Part shown: positions 11,689 to 25,000 of the stretch, one piece after another | Layout: every line of letters begins with the position of its first letter | How positions within the stretch are numbered: position 1 is the stretch's first letter | NCBI GenBank assembly: GCA_907163345.1 | Contig: CAJQUN010000052.1 | Location: 124,001-188,000 of the forward strand | Reading direction: 5' to 3' | Source: Haberlea rhodopensis | Lineage: Eukaryota > Streptophyta > Magnoliopsida > Lamiales > Gesneriaceae | Length of the DNA: 64,000 nucleotides | Notes under the pieces: generated by a model | Told to the model about the DNA's origin: nothing | Databases searched by the model: none | The model's input: only the letters and a program-made list of their open reading frames with translations | Position numbers and translations under genes: made by a program

Positions 11689-12273
11689 ATGGATTTCTTG
11701 TCCAACTTAGCTAAAACCGATGAAAGCAAACCTAGCGACCCCGATCACCACCAGAAACCATCGAACTTCGACCTCTTCAACAGCGCCAAGTTGGTAGCGG
11801 AGGCGGCGCAAGCCCAGCTCGGCAATGAACCGGAGAAATACGACAAGGGCAAGGTCGCTGCAGCCGCCGCCGATCTAATCGGCAGTGCATCGGATTATGG
11901 GAAGCTGGATGATACCCAAGGAATCGGGAAGTACGTTGACCAAGCCGAGGATTACCTCCGCCGATACGGTACTTCTCACACCACCACCACCACAACCATA
12001 GTCGCTGATTCCGGCGAAGAGAAGACCACTACAGTCGCCGCATCCACCACTGTCACCACTCAACCTGCGAAAGACTCTGCGGAAGGAGACATTGGAGACT
12101 ACGTCAAAAAAGCTGAATGTTTATTGAATAAGCCCTCTGGTGAAGGAGAAAGCGGTGGATCTACGGACTATATGAAGATGGCCGGAGATTTCTTGAACAA
12201 GTCTTCTGGCGACAGTGAGGAAGGTGGCGCTGGTGGTTTCATGATGATGACTGGAAATTACATGAAACAATAA
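11689..12273 (+). CDS. NRP1: Nodulin-related protein 1-like
   Basis: Single-exon gene for 194 residues. The N-terminal half matches the nodulin-related protein family: MDFLSNL start, then LFNSAKLVAEAAQAQL, KGKVAAAAADLIGSASDYGKLD and GIGKYVDQAEDYLRRY, together an alanine-rich amphipathic helical region (about residues 28-92). A Thr-rich linker (SHTTTTTTI) follows. The C-terminal half has three loose repeats of a pattern DYVKKAECLLNK / DYMKMAGDFLNK / GFMMMTGNYMK separated by Gly/Ser/Glu-rich spacers. There is no signal peptide or membrane segment. In Arabidopsis the family is linked to heat and ABA responses; biochemical function is not established. A TATA-like box upstream and AATAAA downstream frame the gene. 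Confidence 0.85.
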   Translation: MDFLSNLAKTDESKPSDPDHHQKPSNFDLFNSAKLVAEAAQAQLGNEPEKYDKGKVAAAAADLIGSASDYGKLDDTQGIGKYVDQAEDYLRRYGTSHTTTTTTIVADSGEEKTTTVAASTTVTTQPAKDSAEGDIGDYVKKAECLLNKPSGEGESGGSTDYMKMAGDFLNKSSGDSEEGGAGGFMMMTGNYMKQ

Positions 12274-12341
12274 GCCGTTTCTGTGTTTGTGTTTTCCCAT
12301 GTTTCGGTCATTAGGTGCATGTTGTCCCGTTTCATGTTTTA

Positions 12342-12347
12342 AATAAA
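12342..12347 (+). terminator. Polyadenylation signal of the NRP1-like gene
   Basis: AATAAA 69 bases after the stop codon, in T-rich surroundings. Confidence 0.6.
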
Positions 12348-12349
12348 TA

Positions 12350-13022
12350 TTTTAGGGTGTGTTTGGTTTATGCGATGAGAAAATTAATCGATTAATTTTT
12401 CCATCCCATGTTTGGTTCGATTTAAAAAAAAAATAATCACATCATCTTCGTCTCATTCTAATCTCACTTTCCAACAAAATTAAGTATATATATCCTTCAA
12501 CTAAAGATGTGTGTGGTGTTCTTCAACTTTACTTTTTGGGCTTTTAAATTGTAATTGTCGATAATATGTGTCGTGTGCATCTAATGCATTTGTGGAATGG
12601 AATATTGTTTATATGAATACATTTAAAAGGAGAAAAAAAGATGGAATACGGACTGATATATGACTTTTACTGATACGAGGACCGAATATTTAAGTTTGGG
12701 TCTCGAAATTTTATATGAGTTTGTCCTAATACAATTGATATGTTTTTTTTTTTCAATTTTAAATGATGCATATGTAATCTAATCAATAATACCACATTAG
12801 TTGTTACTATTTAAAATTGATAAATATATTATAATGATTATATATATATATGTATTATATTATTATGAGAAAAAATATCAGAATAAAGACTTAAAACACA
12901 AAATTATACAAGAAGTATATAAAAAACCTAATGATTATATAATGAAACCCTATAATAGAATTTAATACTATCATATGCCAAACTCAGTCGTGTATAGTAA
13001 TGACTCACCAACATATCAACTT
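12350..13022. other. AT-rich spacer
   Basis: No gene seen. GTGTGTTTGGTTT at about 12357 resembles a MITE end, but no matching second arm was found. Confidence 0.4.
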
Positions 13023-13405
13023 CAATCCACGAGCGGGTGGCGGATTACCAAAATAAATAGAATAGACATTTTACCTTATTTTGGTTTTGAAAATATGCAG
13101 ATTAACCTCCAATGGTTTGAAAATATGTATTTTACCTTCCTGTGATTTTGAATATAGACACTTTATCCACATTGGTTTGTGAATATGTGCAAAATACCAT
13201 ATTATGGATAACAATTTTTTACAAACCACAAGAGGGTAAAATGTCTATATTCAAAATCACAGGGGATAACATATATATTTTCAAACCACATGAAGGTAAT
13301 CTGCCGATTTTCAAAATTATAATATGATAAAATATCTATTTTCAAATTATAGTGGAGTATTCTATCTACTTTCAAAGCCACATAGATTAATCCGCCACTA
13401 GCTCT
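13023..13405. mobile_element. Foldback element built from short tandem units, copy 1
   Basis: The two halves are inverted copies: GTGGCGGATTA at the left against TAATCCGCCAC at the right. Inside each half a unit of roughly 35 bp repeats (GGTTTGAAAATATG-TTTTACCTTC and its complement), so one half reads as tandem 'tttgaaaatagacattttacc' units and the other as their reverse complement. A second copy lies at 46745-47060 inside an intron of the phosphate translocator gene. Non-coding. Confidence 0.6.
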
Positions 13406-14526
13406 CAATCCACATTCGATAATCTTCTTGTGAATTATATGTTTCGAATATACTATGATATCGGTAACTCATTCATTTCAACACGGATAATATTATTTAA
13501 TTTAGACGTGGCCAGATGTGCAGCTTATATAGTTGAGCAGCAGACATCCCAAAGGTCAAAAATTTTAATGCAAGGTTTAGTGGTGTAGCTGATGAGTCTG
13601 GACCTCAATCTGTGATTTAAGTCTCATACTTAGAACATATTAACTCGAATTAAGTCTCACATCTAAGTCAGATTAACTCAGCATTAAAACAGGAGGTGAA
13701 AGGTCAGAAATATGAAAAGACAATTCTTCCTAGAAATCCGAGTAGTAAAATAGGGTTGCCTTCACTACAGCGACACGCGGCGCGACGCGGTAGCGGACGG
13801 GCGGATGGCATGCGACGTGCACCACTCTTTTCCACTTAACTACTATCTCTTGATTTGTTTATCAATATAAACAAATATCAGTTGTTCCAAATCTCCATGT
13901 GGGATTCTTAACCAATTCATTCACTTACCAATTAACCCAAAATTGGACTTGGACTTAACTTAACCTTAATTTCACCTACAATCGCAATAGCCTGCAAATT
14001 AACTGAGATAAATCATAATAGACAAACATTGCATGCCAAACTCGAACGAGAAAATGTTAGTAAGAGGAATCGAACTCGTGATAAAAACCAGCTACACTCA
14101 CCTACTCCATAAACTCGGCTATATATGGGCATACGTTTACTCTTCTATTAGGATTAGAGTGCGATTGCGATACGTTTGTTTAGGAAGCTGAGTTTAAATA
14201 ATTTTAAAACTCAAAAGATGTGTTCGTCATCGGCCAATCCTTTTTGCAATCAAGTTGGGTGGAATCAAGTTGGGGAGAATTCGGATATTCTGTCTATCTT
14301 GCTTATAAAATCAAAATCACAATTATGATTTTTAATTTATTGATTTGACTATAACATCAACCATTGGATCTTACACTAGGTGGGGGTGATGTCGAAGGAA
14401 TTCTTGCCTTCTACTCTACGTATCCTCCATCGACGATCACCTGAAAACTCCATCAATTCTTAGATTTTTTCAAGAATAGATTCACCCCTTTTTTCCATGT
14501 AGAGAGTCTAGTATTTGATCGAAACT
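13406..14526. other. Spacer and probable promoter region of the PAP gene
   Basis: No gene seen. A short GC-rich island (CGGCGCGACGCGGTAGCGG) sits at about 13775-13810. The last hundred bases before 14527 are pyrimidine-rich and probably form the 5' leader of the phosphatase gene. Confidence 0.4.
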
Positions 14527-16747
14527 ATGATTCAATTGCAGCTAATTTCAGTTCTATCAGTTCTCTGTGTTCTTGTACTATTCTCTTCTTCATCAACACA
14601 ACCTTCGATTTTAATCACTCCGAAAACTATCGCCAAATCAGGCGACCCAATCACGATTACATGGTCTGGAATCGATTCACCGTCGAAACTCGACTGGGTC
14701 GGCATCTATTCGCCAGACAATTCGTCCAACGATGATTTCATCGGCTATATTTTCCTTTCCTCGTCCCCCGGATGGAAATCTGGGTCGGGTTCCATCACGG
14801 TCCCTCTAATCAACTTGCGATCTGATTACCAGTTCCGGATATTCCATTGGGACGAATCCGAAATCAACCCAAAGAAGCACGACCACGACCACAATCCCAT
14901 TCCGGGTTCCCGCCACTTGTTGGTCCAGTCCGAATCGGCTAGCTTTGAAAAGGGTCGTGGCCCGGAGCAAGTGCATTTGGCGTTGACTGGTCGGGTTGGG
15001 GAGATGCGGGTACTCTTCGTGACACATGATGGGAAAGAGAGTTTCGTGAAATATGGGTTGACCCGGAACAAAATGGGTCTGGTTGCAGCTACCCAGGTAT
15101 CGAGGTATGAGAGGGAGGACATGTGTGATGCTCCGGCGAATGAGAGCATTGGGTGGAGAGATCCTGGGTTTATACATGACGGAGTGATGATTGGGTTGGA
15201 TGAAGGAAAGAGATACTATTATCAGGTAATCTCTTGTGTATTTGTGAATTATGGTTAAGATTCTCATATTCTTCCTTACAAATGCTTATGCAAATGATTT
15301 GTTTACTGGTGTTTAGCTGTTTAAGTTTAAGATTTGGGTACAAAATCTATATTTGCGAAGATTTGAACTTGGAATCAAGTAGTATCTCTATCCCCTTTGC
15401 GTGTAATTTGAACAAATTATATAACATATACTATTTATGTCATCTCCTTTTATAACAAGAAACTAATTTCATTTCCATAAATCACCATGGAAGGTTGGCA
15501 GCGATTCTGGGGGTTGGAGCACAACTTACAGCTTCGTTTCACAAACGGGGGACTCAAGTGAAACGATAGCTTTCTTATTCGGAGACATGGGGACTGCAAC
15601 ACCTTATTCAACTTTTGTGCGTACACAAGAAGAAAGCGTATCCACTATTAATTGGATAAGCCGTGATATCGAAGCCATTGGTGACAAGCCGGCCTTGATC
15701 TCACATATTGGAGATATCAGCTATGCCAGAGGCCATTCTTGGTTGTGGGACAACTTTTTTAACCAGATAGAACAGATTGCTTCCAAGGTCCCATACCATG
15801 TTTGCATCGGCAATCACGAATATGATTGGCCTTCACAGCCTTGGAAACCCGACTGGTCTTATGCGATATATGGGACAGATGGGGGTGGAGAGTGTGGGGT
15901 GCCATATAGTCTTAGATTCCACATGCCTGGGAATTCCTCCGAGCCTACTGGAACAAGATCCCCCGCTACAAGAAATCTTTACTACTCTTTCGATATGGGG
16001 GTAGTCCATTTTGTTTACTTCTCTACAGAGACGGATTTCCTTCCTGGTAGCAAGCAATATGATTTCTTGAAAAATGACTTGGAGTCAGTGGATAGGAAAA
16101 GGACCCCTTTTGTTGTCGTTCAAGGGCACCGGCCAATGTACACAACTAGCTACGAATCAAGAGATACCCCTTTGAGGGAGCGATTACTTGAGCACCTGGA
16201 ACCACTTCTAGTCAAGAACAAGGTGACACTTGCATTGTGGGGACATGTACATAGATATGAACGTTTTTGCCCTCTAAATAACTTCACTTGCGGAAGTTTG
16301 GGCAAGAACGGTGAAGAATGGAAGTCATTCCCTGTGCATTTGGTGATCGGGATGGCTGGACAAGATTGGCAACCAATCTGGCAACCGAGGTCAACTCACC
16401 CCACCGATCCCATCTTCCCACAACCCGTACGATCCTTGTATCGTGGAGGTGAATTTGGGTACATCAGACTTGTTGCCAATATGAAGAAACTCACGCTATC
16501 TTACGTGGGAAACCATGATGGGGAAGTGCATGATGCAGTCGAGATCATGGCCTCTGGTCAAGTCTTCAATGGTTTCGTGAATGCTGATGCTGTTGCATCT
16601 AGGGGTGGGTTGCAATCAACATTTTCACTCTATGTTAAAATTGGCAGTCTACTTGTTCTTGGAGCTTTCATTGGGTATGTCTTAGGATTCGTGTCACGCT
16701 CCAGAAAGAACTCTACATGGACTCCAGTAAAGAACGAGGAGACATAA
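14527..16747 (+). CDS. PAP9: Purple acid phosphatase, PAP2/PAP9 type
   Basis: Two exons, 14527-15225 and 15494-16747, with a GT..AG intron at phase 0 giving YYYQ-VGSDSGGWS; 650 residues, the usual length for plant PAP2/PAP9. I start at the ATG at 14527; the frame is open upstream but only via TTG. Residues 1-23 look like a signal or targeting segment. An N-terminal fibronectin-like PAP domain precedes the metallophosphatase domain. All five metal-ligand motifs are present: GDMG (263-266), GDISY (306-310), GNHE (339-342), GHRPMY (H445) and GHVH (H484, H486), so a di-metal phosphomonoesterase is expected. A hydrophobic segment near residues 614-633 followed by basic residues gives a C-terminal tail anchor, the feature that sends Arabidopsis PAP2 to plastid and mitochondrial outer membranes. 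Whether this copy follows PAP2 or PAP9 is inference. Confidence 0.93.
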
Positions 16748-16895
16748 TATCTTGAGAGGTTCCACTTTGTAAACTGATGTGACTTGTTCTTCAAGGCATC
16801 TGCGAATTATCATTCGAATTTCTTACTGCACTCTGCCTAGACTGAGAACAGCACTCTTTGTCTCCCTTCGCAACCTGAGGTAGTTGTAAATACCG

Positions 16896-16901
16896 AATAA
16901 A
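16896..16901 (+). terminator. Polyadenylation signal of the PAP gene
   Basis: AATAAA about 150 bases after the stop codon. Confidence 0.5.
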
Positions 16902-19593
16902 CTGCATTTGATACGACTACCGCAATGCGGTTTAGATAGACTCATGCATATTCTAGCACATTAGTAGTAAGATTACATTTGAGGCTGGTGCAAATAAATA
17001 TGCACGCGACACTCTTGGCATAGTCCTGTATTTGAATCTTGAATTTATTGATCGATATCTCCTCTGTTTCTGTTCTTGTAATACTGTTGACCGGTTTCTC
17101 TGGCTACTTTATATCTTTTTTCTTTTCCAATTTAGGGTGGGGGTGATTTCAGGTCTATTATGAAGATACATGATAATAATGATCAAGAAAGTAATTTCAA
17201 TTCCATAAACAAGTACAGTAGTGAAATGTGATTGAGAAAACCAAAGAAGGTGTTACTAAGAGAAGTGAAATGGACAAGATAACAAAGATTAGAGTGTGTT
17301 TATCACATATATCTTAATCAAATTGATGGTTTCAAATCCAGATGCTTCTTACACGAACCACGGATCGAGTTCGATACAACAACAACTAAGTCTTTAATCC
17401 CAATTGAACAACTCGATACCATAAAATAATATTTCTAAGAAATTATTTTCGAATATTTTTTCTACTTGCTGAGAGTAAAATAAAGGATTAGATAACTGTG
17501 CTGGGTATTCAAAAGAATTGATTTATCATCACCTAAATGAAATACAAATGCGCGAGTTTTATCAAGATACAAATGGGGCCTTTTGTTATAAAAGGAGACA
17601 TGGTCCTTTATGTTTTAACCAAACCAGTCAATAGTTTGTCTAACAATTTTTGGCTTTTTATTAGATAAATTCATCTTTTGTTTTAGAATCTTGATATGCT
17701 TTATGGTTGCAGCTGTGACTAATATTCCACATCAAAAAAGATTTTATGATTTGTTCTTCTAAAGAGAGATGCGTGAGTTATAAAGTATGACTAATGAGAA
17801 AGCTTTGTGGGTATATTTGGGGTGTGAAGAGAATTGTGTGGTAGCAATAATTTTCATATAGTGTATTTTCTTCGGTGATTTTTCTCCTAATTGAAGAGTT
17901 TTCACGTTAACTCCTTTTGTTGTTATTATTTCTCATTTTGCTTTCTTATCCCATAAAAAATATAGATGGTGTGAGATGAATTTAGAAGGTCACATTCCCA
18001 ACAGAAATAAGCCAATATTTTTTTTTTGTTGTTGTTGATCTAGTTCGAACATACATAACATAGGTTTGTATTAATTGTGGTTTTCGAACAATTAGAAATG
18101 GAACACGTAATTTTATTAGAAAAAATATATAAAAACCTTTAGTCATATACAAATAAATATTAAGCATTAAATGTAACATCAAAGTCATTGAAAAACCAGA
18201 ACAAAGTATATTGTGACGAATTTTGCAAATTACCCAATTTATCATCTGAAGAAGTAAAATAAAATAAAATTGTGAACTCAAAAATGAACTAAAACTTACC
18301 AAACAAGTACAGCCTGAGATGTATAGAGGAGGTGAATATGTTGGATAGATTTTAGACTATATTTTTCAAGATCTTTGTCGGTACCGAACTGTAGAAAAGG
18401 TGCCAACTCCGCTCTTGATATATTTGAAATTGAACCGAACACCGACAAGTATATGGCATAAGATATTAAAACCGTGTGAAAAACACTCGAAACAATCCTC
18501 TCATGTGTCAAGAAGGAATCCACTAAGTCTTTGTTCTACACCTCTATTTAAGTAAAAGTCTTTATTAATGTAGGATGGATTTCATTGTCTTGGCGCTCCT
18601 GACACAATAGCTCCAACCAGGGACATGATTTTGTCTTTTGATAGGTTAAACTACATACAAATCATGAATTTTGTCTGTTTAGAAATATACTCATTTGACA
18701 TTATTTACGTTGTAATAAGTGTGGAATGATTTACTATTCATTATTATTGTAATGAAAATGTCTTATTAGACATAAAAAAAAATGGATAGATTTTTTTTTG
18801 TTAAGTAAATTTTTTGTTGATGCGCGTGTTTGGCTGAACTGATTAGGAAAAAATATATCTTAATCAGTTGTTGATGCGCGCAACTTAAAATATTATTTTT
18901 TCAGTTTAATAGTAATATGGGCATAATTTTTTTTCAAAAAAGTTAAGAGTCAGTTTTGGTTATTTATTCATTCAATTATCGTAACATAGTCGTTTTTTTA
19001 AAGAAAAGTTTATTAAAGTCAGTCATTTAAAATGTTATTTTCGATCAAATTAGAAAAAATTTGTCAAACATGCTGGTACCTGGCACCGCGCCGTTGTGAG
19101 GTGCCAACAAAAACTAATTATCTATAATCTAGATACATCAACCAATGAAGTCAACTAGTTTTAAAGATTTAAACAAAAAATTTAACACTAATACTATGCC
19201 ATGCCAAATTAAATACCAATACAAATTTTAAAATATCCCCAACATAATATTTTTCTTGACAAAAAAGTATTCACCCTCGTTACAATTCAAAACAAAATAA
19301 CTATCGCCAACACATATTTCAAACCCATCAATATTTCAATTAGTAACAACATCTACACATTTTTTTTAAATATAAGAGTACCAGAACATAGTCATATAAG
19401 AGTTGGACTAGCTCGGGCTTCAGCCAAGGCCATCCAACTCTATGTTTCGCCCCTGGCTCAAATATATTACTTGCTTTTAACCAACTCTAGACAAGTTATT
19501 AACACCACCAATCAATATCTTAAATAAGACGCAAAAGGACAACCTTCTTTCAGTAAGGAACAGGATGACATAACCAAGAAACTATTAAAATGC
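16902..19593. other. AT-rich spacer
   Basis: No convincing gene. Two open frames on the minus strand (17982-18302, 18296-18523) show no motif I recognise and no splice context. Confidence 0.4.
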
Positions 19594-19857
19594 TCAAAAC
19601 TCCAAAATTATCAAAAAATTGTTCATGCAAGTACTTACTTCTTTGTTTGTAGCTAAACTCACATTAGGGTTGCATCTACACTCAACAAGCTTCCAATAGG
19701 CTATTTGATCTCCATCAATAGGATCCTCTCCATTGGAGAACAAGAACTTGTTCTTGAATCCGATGGTTTCATTCCCTCTGCAAATGGGAACGTTCTCTTT
19801 GGAATACTTTGTTCTGAGCTTTTTTGAGTGAAAAGTATCCTTCCTTCTCTCTTGCAT
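19594..19857 (-). pseudogene. Possible NAC-domain gene fragment
   Basis: An 87-codon open frame whose middle (ETIGFKNKFLFSNGEDPIDG, then a W a few residues on) can be lined up with subdomain D of NAC transcription factors (IGxKKxLVFYxGxxPxGxKTxW). Only the spacing of I-G, K, F, G, P, G and W is kept; the family's invariant KK and MHEY are not. There is no NAC subdomain A-C upstream. This is at best a relic, and a chance match is possible. Confidence 0.25.
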
Positions 19858-20544
19858 ACTTCAATTTATCTGCAAAAGAAGTGGACGTAAATTCATCTTT
19901 AAAGGCATGAGACGATGTACGGGTATCCTGGAGTCTTAGCCCTTAGGCGCCAGTGCGAGACGAGGCGCGTGCCTTACTGAAACAAGGCAAACTTAATATA
20001 TGAAGTGAATTTAACTACAATGTACATAGCAACAAAAATATATTTAATAAACTCAAAAAAAATATGTTTTATTGAGTTGTTGATGAGTTTTGAATTTGGT
20101 GCAGTAATTATATTAGCTCGTAGTTAGTGTTGCGTTAAAATATAGTTATGGGGTGAAGATTACTTTAAAGTCTTCTTTTAAACCTAAATCCAACTGTGAT
20201 CTATATTATGGTTTTAACATGCGCATGGTTAAAACATTTAACATGTTATCAAATAGTTTAGGATGAGAGTATTAATGGAAGAACAATCAAAATATGATGT
20301 TTGAGTTTCTGTATGGTTTAACAAATAGTACTAACTATAACTTCTGGTATATGGAAAATGCTCAGTCCTTATAAGAGAAGATCAAGTATTCGATTTTCAC
20401 GAGTTACAGATTTGTGTGATTATAAAGAAGAGGATTAACAAGGAGCAACAAAGTGCGCATGCTGGAAGAGAGATCGGAGTATCATATTTGGACTGCTATA
20501 GAGCTTAATGATTTGAATTGTACAATTATTACCAACTAATAAAA

Positions 20545-20655
20545 AAGGGCAAACCCAATGCATAAAACTCTCGTCTGATAAGGGGTCAGATCATTTTGGA
20601 CGTAATGTACGCAACATTCCCTTACACTGCAAGATGTCGTTTTCGCTACTCAAAT
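20545..20655 (+). repeat. SINE-like remnant
   Basis: The word order AAAAAGGGCAAACCCAATGC, GGGGTCAG, GTAATGTACGCAAC, CCCTTACACTGCAAGA and TGTCGTTTTCGCTACTC matches, in decayed form, a common tRNA-derived angiosperm SINE that reads GGGCAACCCGGTGCAC ... ACGCAGCCTTACCC ... GCAAGAGGCTGTTTCC. I recognise the order of blocks, not an exact copy. Confidence 0.45.
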
Positions 20656-20999
20656 ACATGACAATTTGATTATATCGCATACAATTTTACCAATCAGTCC
20701 TCAACTATAAAATTTGTTTGAGAAAAATTATCACAACATAATGATATTCATATTAAATTTAAAATATAAACATAGATTACATAGCACGAGTAACTAATCT
20801 ATACTATATATTTGTTAGTAAGTACGAGGATATTAAAGTTCAAAATTTAGTGTCATTGTAAATTATTTTTTAGTGGAGAAAATTACCCCTCTTCATAAAT
20901 TTATATAATATTTGATATTGCAAAAAGTATTAAAATCAAATTTCAATTATTCAAATCCGAAAAATTGGATAAGTCTTGCTTTATTTTTTTTTTCTTTGA

Positions 21000-22005
21000 A
21001 TAATAATTGCCCCCACTCGCACAAGAGATGCACATGCATGGCCAATTTCTCTTATTATCACCGCCTTCTTCTGAAATCTTTGGTATTAATCTCTCTCTCT
21101 CTCTCACTCTCAATGTTAATGGCAATCCAAGCTCCGCTTAACCATCTGCTACACGTACACTCGTTCTGTGTCAGCACACTTCAATTGCCGGTAAGTAAAA
21201 ACCCTAATTATGGCATTTTTAGTATTGAGCTATTTATTTATTTACATATTTATTGCTATATTTATTGTTGTTAAGAAACTCAAAACCTGACAATTAGTGG
21301 AGTTGCTGCTTACAATGAATCCCGGGTTTTTTAACATGGATCGATCATATAAAACCTGGATGGATGAGGGGAAATTCGACTTGAGTCAAAGAGGAGCTCA
21401 ACGTGGGACAACAATTGTTCCTGTTTTGTGATAATGCTGGCCGTGGTGTTGTGATGTATATTGGATCTGATCTGAGTTTAAGATCTGAGTTAGTTTTTTC
21501 GACGAAATGATTGTGAGATTTGCATTTTTTTCGAGGTATTTACTGTTGATTTATATTAGTTTTCGGTGATGCCTTGCAGGTTTGATTTGCTCTGGTGGAC
21601 TTGTTTGTTTCATTTGCTGAGTGATTTATTTTAGAAAAGGAATTTGGTTTGATAATTTGGATTCGGCTTTGTTATTAGGGAGACGTTGAGGATATTTGAT
21701 GTAGTGTGTTGTTGATATATGTTAGTATTGTCTTGAGAGAGAGCTATTTTGGGATCTTAATTTGGTTGTCTTGGCCTAGGATTTGATTTAGAGACAGTTT
21801 GTTACGCGGTTCAATGGATGCTTGGGTGTAGATTTATTCCGATGCCATCAGAGATAGTTTGGAGTCTGGATCATATCATACATGAGAAATTGTATCTGGC
21901 CATTGGTTACGTGTTACGGAAGTCTCTGAGATTGATGTTGGACCATTAGCTGGTACAGAGCTTGTCTTTAGTGCTATAGTTTGGAAAGGATTGCAGAAAT
22001 TGGAC
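21000..22005 (+). other. Probable 5' leader and leader intron of the methyltransferase locus
   Basis: A CT-rich run at 21090-21113 is followed by CCG-GTAAGT at about 21189, a good splice donor, and by a pyrimidine-poor 800-base stretch ending just before the ATG at 22006. This arrangement fits a leader exon plus leader intron. No coding sequence seen. Confidence 0.4.
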
Positions 22006-25000
22006 ATGAGAAGATCTTGGTATAATAAACTTCCTTTGATTTTAGGCTCTAGACCGCCAATCAACTGGTTGCTTTTGTGTCTAGTTAGTGTCTTTGTTTT
22101 GATTGCACTGTTGGGATCTTCTTCTCCTCTACTACATTTGACTCAGTGGCTGCCTCTGTGAGACCAGAAATTTATTCGAATGACAGAAGAGTGAAAGAGC
22201 AAGCATTCAATGACTATATAGAGTTAAAATATCTAGGACCTAACAATGTGAAGGATGCTGCTTGTTGTGGTAAGGATAAAGAGAATTATGTGTACAATGT
22301 CTCCGCTAATTTACTGATGAGTTTGACCGTCACTGTGAAGTATATCGTGATCAACAACATTGTTTGGTTCCCTTGACTGGGCCAAGTGGTGTGGATGTTA
22401 TATGGAGTGGGAATGTGAAGCTAAGCAAGGACCAATTCCTCTCATCTGGAAGCATGACAAAAGGTAGTTTTATCTCAATGGCAAATCCAGGATTCAACTT
22501 TCAAGTTAAAATTAAAATTTGGATTATTTAGTAAGCAGTAACAGATTTCATTTGTCAATACTGGGTTGTAACTATATTTTTATTTATTTCATTATGATGT
22601 ACCTTTGAAATTTCTACAGGTTGATGTTGCTAGAAGAGAATCAAATATCTTTTCACTCTGATGATGGGGTGATTGTTGTCGGTGTCAAATATTATTCTCA
22701 CAAGGTTGCTGAGATGATAGGATCGGGGAGTGATGGTGAATTTCATGATGCTGGAGTAAGTTTACTGTACTGTGCATTGCTTTATTTCTCGCTTCCATTT
22801 TGTTATCAGACTATACCAGTTTTTCTTTTGTAAAGGTAGGTGTTTCTTGATTAAAACTATACAGAAAAAAGTTTATTCAGTGAATAAATTTGTTTTGCTT
22901 GCAGAATTGGCATATAAAGCAAAATGGAAGCGAGAAATAAAGATATTTGATTCTCTTCTAACAACATCAACATTCTCTTCATCTTTGTACATAGGAAGTA
23001 TTTTGTTAACTTACTTCATATTTGATGAATTTTGTTCAGCTGAATTCCAGGTGCACGATGTGCTAGATATTGGTTGTGGATTTGGTAGCTTAGACGCTCA
23101 TTTGCTCTCAATTAAGTTAATGGCTGTTTGCACGCAGCATATGAATCCACAGGTAGCCAAGTCCAGCTAGCCCTTGATAGAGGTCTCCCAGCAATCATCA
23201 GCGGCTTCATCTCAAGACAGCTACCATTTACATCCTTGTCATATGACATGGTTCACTGCACTCAGTGTGTCATTTTGTGGGACGACATAGGTATTTTTAT
23301 TGTTTGGTACCTTGACGTCCATTTATATTTTGCATTATTGAGTACTTTCTTTTGCTCAGGATTGCCATTTGAGTCATTTTTCATATTCTTATTTCTGATA
23401 TCTAATGCTCTATAAGTGGGTAACGCTGGAAAATTAATCTAAATCTCGACTATGGGGTCGTAGTGATGAGTAGGATCGGGTTGGTTGTTTAAAGAATTAA
23501 TTATTTTGGATGATTGCTTGCACTGATGGTGAATTTTTTCGGGTTGATGGGATCTTTCTGATTGAAGTCGATAGAGTACTCAAACCTGGAGGTTACTTTG
23601 TTTTATCATCGCCCACAAACAGGCATCAAGGAAGTTCTGTTGACACAAAGAAAGGAAGTTATATAACTCCTTTTGAAGAATTCACCCAGAAACTTTGTTG
23701 GAATCTTTTGGCAGAGCAGGAGGAGACTTTCATCTGGCAGAAAACTGCAGATGCTCAATGCTGCACTTCAAGGTGAGATCCATTACTTTCTCTTATACCT
23801 GATCCCTCATGTTTCTTCTTCTGAAATCTTGATAATTTCTCACATTTAATAATTTTTCTCTTGTGATGCTTTTGGTTCTTAATTCAGGAAGCAGGACGGC
23901 GTTCCTCTATGTAATGGAGAGGATGGCCAATCATATTACAGACCACTTGCACAGTGTATAATTGGTACTGGGTAGGAAGCACTGGATCCCAATTAAGAAG
24001 AGATTTTCTGGATCTCTGAGCTCTGCTGAACTTGAAGTGCATAGTAAGTAGTACTAGTTTAATTTCATTTGGGGTGCATAGCTGTATTAGCTTGTCTTCA
24101 CTTCATCACCCTCTTCTTGCAAACAGTCAGTTTATCATCATATCTGCATAGAAATTACTCCTGAAGATTTCTCTGAAGACATGGAGTTCTGGAGATCTAC
24201 TTTAAAGAAATCATTGGTCATTGCTATCTCCCTTGATTTTCTCTGACCACCCAAAGAGGCCTGGTGATGAAGATCCGACGCCTCCTCACAATATGGTTAG
24301 GAATGTGATGGACTATGGAGGATTCAATGCTCCCCTAATGGAAGCTAGAAAGTCTGTGTGGGTGATGAATGTTGTGCCCATAGATGAACGTAATACACTT
24401 CCTCTGATTTTCAATCAAGGTTTTGCGGGTGTCTTCCATAACTGGTATGATGTCAGTTCTCAAATTGCCTTCACTGATTTGTGTTTGGAAGTATAAATTA
24501 CGTAGGCTTCTTATCGAACTTTATTTCATGTTTCAGTCTTACATTTTCTTGACATCAGGTTTCTTAGCATAGAATAGTATGTTCTATTGCCAAATGAAGT
24601 TTTGTTGAACGCCGTCATGAATTTTGGTACTTGGTACCTAAAATGCCCCTTCACAATTGGTAAATTACTCGATCTATCCTCCATAACTTCGTTCAATCCA
24701 AATTGAGAATCTTTTTTTCTTTTTAAAGAAAAAAATCCTCTAAGCGACGGTTTGAATGTCGCCATAATCATGAAGTATTCTGAACTCAGTTACATTTCAA
24801 GGTGGCGTTCTTCTTTGTTTGTTCAATCTCTTAAAAGATAGATGCTAAGTACATAATGGAAATTATTCTTGAATTTAGCTTCCTGTCGTTCTTTTCCCTC
24901 AAAAATTTCTTTCCACTGTCAATCATAGCTACTTTCTGTTTTCTGAAATCATATTGATCGCGTGTTGACTTTACCTATCCTATGATACAGGTGTGAGCCT

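Noticed and set aside
11777..12063. Minus-strand frames over the NRP1-like gene
   Set aside because: They are antisense shadows with no domain or splice support, whereas the plus frame matches a known family.
14515..14526. An upstream in-frame start for the PAP gene
   Set aside because: The codon is TTG; the first ATG in the frame is at 14527 and gives a normal hydrophobic N-terminus.
17982..18523. Two minus-strand frames between PAP and the methyltransferase
   Set aside because: AT-rich, no recognisable motif, no start context or splice pairing.
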